A stretch of 38,783 nucleotides of DNA from Candidatus Roizmanbacteria bacterium (GTDB taxonomy: Bacteria > Patescibacteriota > Microgenomatia > UBA1406 > GWC2-37-13), in assembly GCA_016181725.1 (NCBI GenBank), contig JACOYT010000019.1, forward strand, positions 1 through 38,783, in the 5' to 3' direction. Within the stretch, counting starts at the first letter, position 1. Each line of letters begins with the position of its first letter. The position numbers and the translations under genes were made by a program. The notes below the pieces were generated by a model. The model searched no databases, had not been told where the DNA came from, and saw only the letters and a program-made list of their open reading frames with translations. This document shows positions 24,255-32,719 of the stretch, in pieces.

Positions 24255-25398
24255 TGTTTTTGTAATGCCGTACGTAATTCTCCTCTTTTGCAATCTGCAA
24301 AGCCTTTTCTACTCTTACCTTCAGATCAGATTTATCTTTTGTCTTAAGCGCCAAAGACATCTCCAAGTCACTTCTGGTTTCCGAGACCTCATGGATGCGC
24401 CTCCCCTCAAGTGTAACTTTGAAATGGTTAAACGCCATTTCTTTAATCTTGAAAGGATCTGATGTCTGAAATATTGCAGCGCCTTCAGCAATAGCGTTGT
24501 ATAAGTTAATCCCGTTTAAGAAGTAGGTGTCGGCTGGAATTTTGGGGAGATGATCAAGAGCCGTTTTTTTGATTCGGAGAAAATCTTCCTTATCCCGAAG
24601 ATAGATCGTGCTTGTTGCAAGGGTCCTTAATGCGAAAAGCTTCTCCGCATTGTTGTCCGGAAGGACTTGATATGCTCTCTTTGCGCGGTTTATAGAATGC
24701 AGGTATAAAGACTTGAATCTTGAACTTGATGAATAATTGCCCGAAACATAATACGCGTAGGCAAGGAGGATATTCCCTGAGGCCTCATATCGAGGATTTT
24801 TTATTTGTTTGCTGATCTCAAAAAGGCGTCTGACTATCCCCATGACTTCATTCACAACCGTCTGTGGGAGCCATACGCCGCCTAAGGCATTCCCTTTTAA
24901 AACCAATGCCATGCCTAATTGATCCAACATCTTATTCCTGAAGTTTTCCTTTTTGACGCAGCGTACAAGTTTTTCTATATACGCCTCTATGATTTCCGCA
25001 ATACTTCTTTGATCGTCGTTTTTACCTTCCGATCGATAATCGCGGGCTTTTTTAAGGAGAGAGTCAAAAAGATCAAGGACGCCGTAGTCTAATTGGTGGA
25101 ATGGCGGGAGCGAGATTCCGTAGCGTTCAATATTATCAAGATACAAAGCATACTCAAGATGCTCCCTCTCCTTTTTTTCCAACTGAAGGACGGTGCAAAA
25201 GGCGTCAAACTGCTGGGGTGTGAAGAGACGATAACCGGAAACAACGCGAGAGAGAATGCTTGCATCGATCCCTCGATAACCCATAACCCCCCACATCTCC
25301 AATGCAAGCTGATTGAGCGAATACAGGTCCTTGAAGAGGAGTTTATTCCCCAACCGTACGTAGAATTTTTTAAGAGCTTCTTTAAGGTGGGCGCCCAT
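24223..25398 (-). CDS. HTH + helical-repeat (TPR-like) regulator, paralog 2
   Basis: Same architecture and strong identity with 19235..20404 (SLNQLALEMWGVMGYRGIDASILSRVVSGYRLFTPQQFDAFCTVL; EGRRIHEVSETRSDLEMSLALKTKDKS). Confidence 0.7.
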   Translation of the reverse strand: MGAHLKEALKKFYVRLGNKLLFKDLYSLNQLALEMWGVMGYRGIDASILSRVVSGYRLFTPQQFDAFCTVLQLEKKEREHLEYALYLDNIERYGISLPPFHQLDYGVLDLFDSLLKKARDYRSEGKNDDQRSIAEIIEAYIEKLVRCVKKENFRNKMLDQLGMALVLKGNALGGVWLPQTVVNEVMGIVRRLFEISKQIKNPRYEASGNILLAYAYYVSGNYSSSSRFKSLYLHSINRAKRAYQVLPDNNAEKLFALRTLATSTIYLRDKEDFLRIKKTALDHLPKIPADTYFLNGINLYNAIAEGAAIFQTSDPFKIKEMAFNHFKVTLEGRRIHEVSETRSDLEMSLALKTKDKSDLKVRVEKALQIAKEENYVRHYKNIKKLAQRAFG

Positions 25399-25438
25399 AT
25401 GTCCGGCTCCCTATTATACAGGATTAATTTTAAAAAGT

Positions 25439-25456
25439 ATTGACAACGGTGGCAAT
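25439..25456. promoter_or_regulatory. Operator-like ATTGACAA-CG-GTGGCAAT upstream of paralog 2
   Basis: One half site identical and the other half 6/8 to the palindrome upstream of paralog 1. Confidence 0.5.
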
Positions 25457-25518
25457 GATTTGCATAGGTAGCTGTACTGTAATACGCGCTGTGGCAATAG
25501 GCTTACCTTAAGCAACCT

Positions 25519-25737
25519 ATGCGGGGAAACTTTATTTATAAAAGGCTTGGAGATCGGATTGTTTCGGAGCGAAAAAGAAAGCAGCTTTCGCAGGAGCAGT
25601 TGTCGATTTTATCTCGGGTTGAGCGGACGTATCTTTCACGGATCGAGAAGGGGAGGGCGAATCCTTCGGTGAGGGTGCTGGGGAAACTCTCGCGCGTCTT
25701 AAACACCAAGATCTATCAGCTTCTTGAGAACCTATAG
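25519..25737 (+). CDS. XRE-family HTH protein
   Basis: LGDRIVSERKRKQLSQEQLSILSRVERTYLSRIEKGRANPSVRVLGKLSRVL. Confidence 0.88.
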   Translation: MRGNFIYKRLGDRIVSERKRKQLSQEQLSILSRVERTYLSRIEKGRANPSVRVLGKLSRVLNTKIYQLLENL

Positions 25738-25772
25738 CGCTTGACAGATGTAAGACATTGTAATACAATTCT

Positions 25773-26063
25773 ATGAGAGAGGTAAAGATCGACAAGGAAA
25801 ATCTCATTTGGGACGAATGGAATGTAAAGCATATTCGAAAACACAACATTGTGCCATATGAAATTGAGGAGTTATTGAAGAACGATTATGTTGCGAGAAA
25901 GACACATAAAGATAGGATAATGATCACTGGAAGAAGCGGGAAGCGTATACTGAGTGTAATTTTGGAACAAGAAGAGAAAGGTTATTATGTAGTTACAGCG
26001 CGAGATGCAGGCCGCAGAGAAAGGAGGGCGTATCGAGATGAGAAGACTAAAAAAACTACCTAA
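25773..26063 (+). CDS. brnT: BrnT-family toxin
   Basis: LIWDEWNVKHIRKHNIVPYEIEELL...RIMITGRSGKRILSVILEQ...YYVVTARDAGRRERRAY; TTGACA-N17-TACAAT promoter immediately upstream. Confidence 0.8.
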   Translation: MREVKIDKENLIWDEWNVKHIRKHNIVPYEIEELLKNDYVARKTHKDRIMITGRSGKRILSVILEQEEKGYYVVTARDAGRRERRAYRDEKTKKTT

Positions 26064-26328
26064 AAAATTCCCTGAATTCAAAAGTTACGAAGAAGAGGCA
26101 GAATTTTGGGATACACACGATCTTTCGGATATCATAAAATACGGAGAACCGGTGGAGATAAAGTTTACAAATAAACCAAAGAGTGAGGACTCAATCACAA
26201 TACGAGTTCAGCAAGATTTGACGGAATCAATGGAGAAAATTGCAAGAGATAAAGGTCTTTCGGTTTCCACTCTTGCGAGAAAGTGGTTTATCGAGAAGCT
26301 TCGCGAGCATGCAAAACGCCCCCGCTAA
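26038..26328 (+). CDS. brnA: BrnA/CopG-type antitoxin
   Basis: EEEAEFWDTHDLSDI ... ITIRVQQDLTESMEKIARDKGLSVSTLARKWFIEKLRE (RHH); SD aaggaggg before ATG 26038. Confidence 0.8.
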   Translation: MRRLKKLPKKFPEFKSYEEEAEFWDTHDLSDIIKYGEPVEIKFTNKPKSEDSITIRVQQDLTESMEKIARDKGLSVSTLARKWFIEKLREHAKRPR

Positions 26329-26340
26329 GCGAGCTGCTCA

Positions 26341-27678
26341 CTACGTCTTCTCCACGCCGTAGAAGCGGACGCGGTCGCCACGGAAGATGAGGTCAAGCTC
26401 TCCTGTCGGCCCATTTCTATGTTTTGCGATATAGACCTTCACCAAGCGCTTGCTTTGCTCAAGCAGATCCTCTGATTCCTCCTCGTGATATAAAAAGCAG
26501 ACGACATCCGCATCCTGTTCTATTGCGCCACTTTCCCGAAGATCCGCAAGCTGTGGCCTTTTTGAGCCTCTTTGCTCAACTGCGCGCGAAAGTTGGGAAA
26601 CAGCAAGAACAGGAATCTTAAGTTCGCGCGCAAGATTTTTCAATCCTTGAGAAACATAGGAAACCTCCTGCACCCGCGACTCAAAACGCCTGCCCGAATC
26701 CGCAAGCTGAAGATAATCAACAATGAGAAGCTTTAAATCTTTTTCGACCTTGAGTTTGCGCGCCTTGGTTCGCATCTCAAGAATCGAGATCCCCGGCGTA
26801 TCATCGATATAGAGCGGGGCTTCAGAAAGCTCTCCCATCGTCTCGGTCAGGCGCTTGTAATCATCATCGGAGAGTCTTCCGGTCTTCAGTCTCCACGAAT
26901 CGATATCTGCGTGGCTCACTAAGAGACGATCAACAAGCTCTTCCTTACTCATCTCCAAGGAAAAAAATCCAACCGGAGCATGTTCTTTCTCGGCAACGTA
27001 GAGCGCGATATTTAAGGCGAGACTTGTCTTTCCAAGGCCGGGGCGGGACGCAAGGATGAGGAGATTTGAGGCCTGCATGCCGGCAAGTTTATTGTCGAGA
27101 TCAGCAAAACCGGTTGCTACCCCTCGGAGTCTTGCCCCCCGCTTTATAAACTCCTCGAGTCTTTCAAAACTTTCGGCAAGCGCTTCCTTAAGCTCAATAA
27201 ATGCGCCGCGCTGGTGTTCCTGCGAAAGAGAAAAGATCTCGGTCTCTGCCTGATCAAGGAGCTTCCGAACATCCGACTTTTCATCAAAGGAAAGTTCCGC
27301 TGTTTTGGAGGAAAGCTCAATAAGCTTTCGTTTGGTGTAGTGGTCTTTTACGATGTGGGCATAGTGCTCGGCATACGCTGAGGTTGGGACGGTATTTATG
27401 AGGTCCGATAGATACGCTGCGCCCCCAATTTTTTTTAATGCGCCGTCTTTCTTGAGTTCGTTCTGAAGCGTCACCACATCAACTGGTTTCTGCTTTTCAA
27501 ATAAAGAGATCATTGCGGAGAAGATACTCTGATGCTCTGGGAGGTAAAAATATACTGGTTTCAAAGCCTCAATCACAATATGGATGACTGAAGGATCAAT
27601 CAAAACCGCGCCAAGCACCGATTTCTCAGCTTGGATGTCGTGGGGAGGAACTTTGAGGGCGTCAGATGCGGTAGCCAT
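26341..27678 (-). CDS. dnaB: Replicative DNA helicase DnaB
   Basis: PPHDIQAEKSVLGAVL, ILASRPGLGKTSLALNIA, LLIVDYLQL, SQLSRAVEQRGSKRPQLADLRESGAIEQDADVV. Confidence 0.96.
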   Translation of the reverse strand: MATASDALKVPPHDIQAEKSVLGAVLIDPSVIHIVIEALKPVYFYLPEHQSIFSAMISLFEKQKPVDVVTLQNELKKDGALKKIGGAAYLSDLINTVPTSAYAEHYAHIVKDHYTKRKLIELSSKTAELSFDEKSDVRKLLDQAETEIFSLSQEHQRGAFIELKEALAESFERLEEFIKRGARLRGVATGFADLDNKLAGMQASNLLILASRPGLGKTSLALNIALYVAEKEHAPVGFFSLEMSKEELVDRLLVSHADIDSWRLKTGRLSDDDYKRLTETMGELSEAPLYIDDTPGISILEMRTKARKLKVEKDLKLLIVDYLQLADSGRRFESRVQEVSYVSQGLKNLARELKIPVLAVSQLSRAVEQRGSKRPQLADLRESGAIEQDADVVCFLYHEEESEDLLEQSKRLVKVYIAKHRNGPTGELDLIFRGDRVRFYGVEKT

Positions 27679-27750
27679 AAAAGCTAAAAACTAATATGGA
27701 AAATGTAATAACAACAACTTAAAAGTAAAAAGTTTTACGTTTTGCACTGT

Positions 27751-27799
27751 CCTTCGATTTCACTCAGGATCTTTCTGGATCTTGAGCTTGTCGAAAGAT
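27751..27799. repeat. Degenerate inverted repeat of the 'CCTTCGA...CTCAGGATC / GATC..TGAGC..TCGAAAG' type
   Basis: CCTTCGATTTCACTCAGGATCtttctGGATCTTGAGCTTGTCGAAAG. Confidence 0.6.
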
Positions 27800-27829
27800 G
27801 GTTTTGCGTTTTGCGCTTTACCCTTTGAG

Positions 27830-28486
27830 CTAGTTGCTCATCTTCAGGACCACTACTTTCGTCTCTGCATCGGCAAGATCTTCTTTCTTGACTTGCAGTT
27901 GGTCAACCGGTTCAGCCGATTCGGCTCCGTATTTTTTCAAAAAATCAGTAAGCGGCGCAAGGCGCTCAAATACTTTCGGATTAAGCTTCTCATGGTTGTA
28001 GTGCATGGGGATAACGATTGAGGGTTCGAGGTGTTTGATCGCCTCCAAAGCGCCGTTTGCATCGATTGTGTAGAAGCCGCCAACCGGGATAAGCAAGATG
28101 TCGACTTCTCCAATCTCATCAACAAGCTCATCATCCGGCACAACTCCCATATCGCCACAGTGTAGTACAGAAACTCCCTCTGCCTCGATCTTATAGAGAA
28201 TGTTTTCGCCGCGGCTTTTGCCGTTTTCCGTATCATGGTAGCTTTTGAATCCGAAGACCCGCACCGCGTTCTTCTCATACTCACCGGGCCAGTCCAAGAC
28301 TAAAGGGGCGCCGGAGACAAGGTGGACGCGGTCATGGTCTTGGTGATGGTGGGATACGGTGACGATGTCTGCTTCAACCTTTGGAAATTTCATGCCAGTC
28401 ATTTGGGGGTCATAGGGGTCGGTAACTACTTTTGCGTCTTTTGTTCGTATGAAAAACGAAGCGTGTCCTAAATATTTGATCGTCAT
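27830..28486 (-). CDS. MBL-fold metal-dependent hydrolase (UlaG-like)
   Basis: MTIKYLGHASFFIRT, VSHHHQDHD, HCGDMGV, VIPMHYNH. Confidence 0.9.
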   Translation of the reverse strand: MTIKYLGHASFFIRTKDAKVVTDPYDPQMTGMKFPKVEADIVTVSHHHQDHDRVHLVSGAPLVLDWPGEYEKNAVRVFGFKSYHDTENGKSRGENILYKIEAEGVSVLHCGDMGVVPDDELVDEIGEVDILLIPVGGFYTIDANGALEAIKHLEPSIVIPMHYNHEKLNPKVFERLAPLTDFLKKYGAESAEPVDQLQVKKEDLADAETKVVVLKMSN

Positions 28487-28542
28487 AGGGAGCAATCAGA
28501 ATAGCAGAAAAAAACCCAATTTTCAACACAGAAGCAGCTCGT

Positions 28543-28559
28543 ACCACCTCCGAAGTGGA
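28543..28559. repeat. Degenerate class B palindrome
   Basis: TACCACCTC-C-GAAGTGGAA-like; imperfect. Confidence 0.5.
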
Positions 28560-28615
28560 ACAGACTATCCCAACGGCCTAATGAAGGTATCCGAGCGATT
28601 CTGGGGCAATATGAG

Positions 28616-28634
28616 TTACGCCGACGCGGTGTAA
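28616..28634. repeat. Class A-like palindrome
   Basis: TTACGCCG-ACG-CGGTGTAA, one mismatch. Confidence 0.7.
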
Positions 28635-28647
28635 TTTCTCATAAAAA

Positions 28648-30405
28648 CTATTCGTCGAGGATGAAGCCGCTGACCTGATGATCCCAAAGATTTTTGAAAA
28701 AACCTTTGATTTTTTTAAGCAGGTCCTCTGGTCTCCCATCCTCCACGATCTTCCCTTCTTCAATCACGACTATTCGACTCATCTCTTTTAATGTGGAAAG
28801 TCTGTGGGCTATTGCAATTACCGTTCTTCCGCGCATTAAGACCGCGAGCGATTCTTGAATCGCCTTCTCACTTTCACTGTCTAAACTACTGGTCGCCTCA
28901 TCCAGCACAAGGATCGGTGAATCCTTAAGGAACGCACGGGCTATTGCGATGCGCTGTCTTTGTCCACCCGACAATTTCACACCTCGTTCTCCTACCACCG
29001 TACCGTATCCCCTTTTAAGTCTCCTTATAAATTTATCTGCCTGGGCTTTCTTAGCAGCGTCAACGACTTCTTCTTTAGTTGCATCGGGTTTACTATAGCG
29101 AATATTGTCAAAAATGCTTCTGTGAAAAAGACTGGTGTCTTGCGGGACAAATGCGATTGCGCGCCGTAAAGTATCAAGAGTTACCTTGTGAATATTCTGT
29201 CCATCAATCTTAATTGCTCCACCCTGCACATCAAAATGCCGAAGTAGCAAGGAGACTAACGTCGTTTTTCCAGCTCCGCTTCTTCCAACAAGACCCGCCT
29301 TCTCACCGCCCGGGATGTTCAAAGAAAAATTTTCAAAGATGTTTTGATTGTCGTATTTGAAATCAATCGATTCAAAAGAGATTTTTCCTTTCGTTGCTCT
29401 AAGTTCTTTTGCTTTCGGATCATCTACGACGATATGTTTGTGAAGAATCTCATCCAGTCCCTCCTGCGCCTCACCATAATCCTGAGATGATCGAGACATT
29501 TCCGAGCCGATAAAGAAAAACGAACTGGACAACTCTCCAACTATGGCGACCACCATTACAACTACTCCGATGGTAATAATTTTTTGCTGGAGCAAATAGA
29601 TCGCAGTCCCGATCATAAAAAACATAAAAAGCGCAATTAAAATTCCATTCATCACCAGAACCCATTCAAAATAAAGCCAATTTCTTAATCCTGCCTTATG
29701 TTGTTTTTTAACAAATCTTTCGATGTAACCATGCTCTCCTCCGATATATGCGTATTCATGTACGAGAGATATGTTGGAAAGTGAGTCTACTATCCTTCCT
29801 TTCAAAGTAGAAAGTGACTCCGCAAATTCATAAGAATACGGACGTAGTTTATTCACAAGATAGGCGTTTGCACCAAGAAAAACAACTGCCCAAATTGCAA
29901 TGATTATACCCAGTCTCCAATCGCTCACGCCCGTGAAAATAATATAAACAATCAACGTGAAGAATAATGGCAAAAATCTCCAGAGCGCCCGCTGAAAAAG
30001 ATTCACAAATCCATTGACTGCATTGGAAATTTTATTGGTAAGCGATCCTGCAAAACGATTGTTAAAATATTCCTTGCTGTGTTGCGAGAGGTATTCGTAC
30101 AAAGTCTGATAAGCTGTGGATTGGGCCCCCATCATCCACCGCATTCCGGTAAATCCACTCGCTCTCCAAATTGTCTGACCGATAACATATATCAAAGGAT
30201 AGGCGATCGCCCACTTCCACACCTCATCTATCTTTACAGGTTGAGTTGCAATAGCGTCGGTAAGATTTTTCAATACAAGAACAAAAAACCGATCACTGAT
30301 TGAAGCTATAAATACCGCCACCAATGCAGCAATTACCCATTTTTTATGTGGCTTGGATGCAAAAATCCCGAACCGAATTGGTGACTTTGGAATATCTCCA
30401 GACAT
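28648..30405 (-). CDS. ABC transporter, fused permease/ATPase (exporter type)
   Basis: TM domain followed by GLVGRSGAGKTTLVSLLLRHFDVQGG, LSGGQRQRIAIARAFLKDSPILVLDEATSSLD. Confidence 0.95.
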   Translation of the reverse strand: MSGDIPKSPIRFGIFASKPHKKWVIAALVAVFIASISDRFFVLVLKNLTDAIATQPVKIDEVWKWAIAYPLIYVIGQTIWRASGFTGMRWMMGAQSTAYQTLYEYLSQHSKEYFNNRFAGSLTNKISNAVNGFVNLFQRALWRFLPLFFTLIVYIIFTGVSDWRLGIIIAIWAVVFLGANAYLVNKLRPYSYEFAESLSTLKGRIVDSLSNISLVHEYAYIGGEHGYIERFVKKQHKAGLRNWLYFEWVLVMNGILIALFMFFMIGTAIYLLQQKIITIGVVVMVVAIVGELSSSFFFIGSEMSRSSQDYGEAQEGLDEILHKHIVVDDPKAKELRATKGKISFESIDFKYDNQNIFENFSLNIPGGEKAGLVGRSGAGKTTLVSLLLRHFDVQGGAIKIDGQNIHKVTLDTLRRAIAFVPQDTSLFHRSIFDNIRYSKPDATKEEVVDAAKKAQADKFIRRLKRGYGTVVGERGVKLSGGQRQRIAIARAFLKDSPILVLDEATSSLDSESEKAIQESLAVLMRGRTVIAIAHRLSTLKEMSRIVVIEEGKIVEDGRPEDLLKKIKGFFKNLWDHQVSGFILDE

Positions 30406-30492
30406 ATCTTAAGTCTAACTTGCGCAAGAGGAAGAGTGAGAACTCTCCATTGCAGACTCTTATTATACTCTAATGAGAATTTCGCCATGGTA

Positions 30493-30517
30493 AAATCACA
30501 CCGCGTCGGTGTGATTT
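30493..30517. repeat. Dispersed palindrome class A
   Basis: AAATCACACCG-CGT-CGGTGTGATTT, perfect 11-bp arms. Confidence 0.9.
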
Positions 30518-30617
30518 GTGTAATTTTGAATTGGTTGGAAGGAGCAAATTTTTTTGGGAGTAATCAACGGGACTCCTCGTCAGACCTTAGGCTCGGAGGA
30601 ACCGCGTTCGACGCGGG

Positions 30618-30690
30618 GGTGGCTGACGGGATTTGAACCCGCAACACTCAGCTCCACAAGCTGACGCTCTACCGTTGAGCTACAGCCACC
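30618..30690 (-). tRNA. tRNA-His (GTG)
   Basis: Minus strand G GTGGCTG TA GCTC AACGGTA GAGC ... CAGCT TGTGGA GCTG ... GCGGGTTCAAATCCCGT CAGCCAC C; encoded G-1 opposite C73; no encoded CCA. Confidence 0.95.
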
Positions 30691-30750
30691 AGGTCTTTTT
30701 ATTGTAACACACGGTTGACATATTTTTACACACAGCCCTACAATAAAGGT

Positions 30751-31188
30751 ATGCCGGTCAAGAAGATCGTTGACACGGAGATGCAGGAGTTGTATATCAA
30801 AGCAGCGATCGTGGGGACTCTCATCGTACTTGGTGTCGCAACGGCCTTTGCCTTAAACCGTAAACAAAAAACTCCCCCTTCGGCAGCAAAACCACAAACG
30901 CAAAAAGAAGAAATCTTGGGTGGCGAGACGAAGTTAAAGACCGACACGAAAACAGTGAATTACAGTAAGACACCCGACTACAAGAAACTTGAGACCCAAA
31001 CAAAAAATGTCGTTGATCAAGTGATTCAAGGCACGCAGACCACCGTACAAAATGTCCTTGGGCAAACCGCGGAGAAAGCAAAAGAGGTAGTTGTCCAAAG
31101 CGCCTCGCAAGGCATAGTTTCGCAGATAGAGAAACTGCCGAAAGACCAACAAGAGGAACTAAAGAATAACATATGTAAGCCAAACTAG
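30751..31188 (+). CDS. Hypothetical single-TM protein with coiled tail
   Basis: TTGACA-N18-TACAAT promoter 6 nt before ATG; hydrophobic segment IVGTLIVLGVATAFAL. Confidence 0.65.
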   Translation: MPVKKIVDTEMQELYIKAAIVGTLIVLGVATAFALNRKQKTPPSAAKPQTQKEEILGGETKLKTDTKTVNYSKTPDYKKLETQTKNVVDQVIQGTQTTVQNVLGQTAEKAKEVVVQSASQGIVSQIEKLPKDQQEELKNNICKPN

Positions 31189-31191
31189 GAA

Positions 31192-31292
31192 AATTTAGAA
31201 TTTATAATTCAGAATTAAGAATGATTTTAGAATTTAGAATTGATTCTTGATTCTTAATTCAATTCTTAATTCATAACTCATAATTCTAAATT
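31192..31292. repeat. 'aattctaaattc'-type repeat tract with 11-bp inverted ends
   Basis: AATTTAGAATT ... AATTCTAAATT flanking multiple ttaattc/gaatta units. Confidence 0.75.
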
Positions 31293-31317
31293 CTATTACG
31301 GGGGGAGGTGAAGAAGA

Positions 31318-31506
31318 TTGCGTAAGGTAAATAAGTATTTCAGTGCGCACCCAACGTATAATTCTGTGGTTCACGCCGTAGGCGGAGTAGGGTTGGGGAT
31401 ACTTTTGGCCCGTCCCTTGGCCGCGACACATCCGGTTCGTTGGGGAGTTGCGCTCTTGGTTTTGAGTATTTTGGGCCATGTATACGCTCATATTTCAAAG
31501 CCTTGA
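31318..31506 (+). CDS. Small membrane protein
   Basis: SD ggggaggtga upstream of TTG start; two hydrophobic stretches. Confidence 0.55.
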   Translation: MRKVNKYFSAHPTYNSVVHAVGGVGLGILLARPLAATHPVRWGVALLVLSILGHVYAHISKP

Positions 31507-31536
31507 CTTTGAGGAAACTTATAGTATCATTGAGAT

Positions 31537-32400
31537 ATGAGGCGTGCAGTTTTCATTCTCGCCACAATTCTTTTTGCAGTCTTTCTTGCAGTAGGTGCGC
31601 GTTTCGTCTCTGCAAAACCGAATTTCTCAAGCGCTAATTTATCGACTCCCGGTACCCAGCGTACGCTTGTTCTTCCCCAAACCGCAGATAGTTCTCCTGT
31701 GATATCTTTAGGCACTGCTGTTGATCCACAAACCGGAAAGAAAGTCGAAGGCCTTGCAATCATTCATTTTAAAAAGGAATTTACCCATAAACCACAGCAT
31801 CAACCGGGGACAGGTGGAGCAGTAAATAAATGTTTCAGCTTCTTATCCAACGGTGCGAAATGGAGGACCGTTGAAGCATGGGTTGTAAATCCATCAAACA
31901 CCAGAGGGTTGGCAGACGACTTTGTTTTCGGAAATGTAGGCGGGAATGTTTCCAAATGGGAGGATGCTGCCGATGGGGTGGTTGGCAACGGAGCAGGAGT
32001 TGACATTTTAGGCGCAGGTTCAACCACAGCTACCCAACTTTCTGCAGACACCACAGCACCAGACGGCTCAAACGAGGTGTACTTTGCTGACGTATCAAAC
32101 TCCGGTGCAATCGCAGTGACTATCGTATGGGGAATTTTCGCTGGGCCACCTTCTCAAAGAGAGCTCGTTGAGTGGGATCAAGTCTACGATGATTCCGATT
32201 TTGATTGGTCTTCGGCAGGGGAGACAGGAAAGATGGATTTTGAAAACATAAGCACGCATGAGATCGGGCACAGTACCGGCATGGGGCACCCTGATGATTC
32301 ATGCACCGAGGAAACTATGTACCGTTTCTCGTCAACCGGTGAAACGAAAAAACGAGACCTGAATACAGGCGATATCGCCGGTGCAAACCAGCTGTATTAA
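31537..32400 (+). CDS. Secreted matrixin-like (M10-type) zinc metalloprotease
   Basis: Signal peptide; HEIGHSTGMGHPDDSCTEETMY = HExxHxxGxxH plus a downstream Met (Met-turn). Confidence 0.85.
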   Translation: MRRAVFILATILFAVFLAVGARFVSAKPNFSSANLSTPGTQRTLVLPQTADSSPVISLGTAVDPQTGKKVEGLAIIHFKKEFTHKPQHQPGTGGAVNKCFSFLSNGAKWRTVEAWVVNPSNTRGLADDFVFGNVGGNVSKWEDAADGVVGNGAGVDILGAGSTTATQLSADTTAPDGSNEVYFADVSNSGAIAVTIVWGIFAGPPSQRELVEWDQVYDDSDFDWSSAGETGKMDFENISTHEIGHSTGMGHPDDSCTEETMYRFSSTGETKKRDLNTGDIAGANQLY

Positions 32401-32642
32401 ACCTCCTCAGGCCCCCTTTCTGGATAGAGAACCCTTTCTGCGTCTTTGAGAAGTTTTCCCACATCGTACTTCAACGTCTGCGCCTTTCCAACGGACTGGT
32501 TAAAAAGCTCGAGCATCTCTTCTCTCCTCTCAATTTCCTTGGGTTTCCCAACGAGCTCAATACTTGGCACGTCTAATACTCCTTTTGTCATTACAAGATT
32601 ACGCAGTATCTCATGGGGAGTAGGAGTTTTTCGCTCTGTCAT
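32397..32642 (-). CDS. Small hypothetical protein
   Basis: 81 aa ORF converging with the matrixin gene stop (4-bp overlap). Confidence 0.5.
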   Translation of the reverse strand: MTERKTPTPHEILRNLVMTKGVLDVPSIELVGKPKEIERREEMLELFNQSVGKAQTLKYDVGKLLKDAERVLYPERGPEEV

Positions 32643-32719
32643 AACATGATAGTATAAAAAATGAAACTGGACTTGACAAATGAATTTCCCGTCCCTTATA
32701 TTATTTATATACCTTATCT

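Noticed and set aside
26341-27678. Intein in DnaB
   Set aside because: The helicase is continuous at a normal length (445 aa) with intact Walker A and no splicing motifs.
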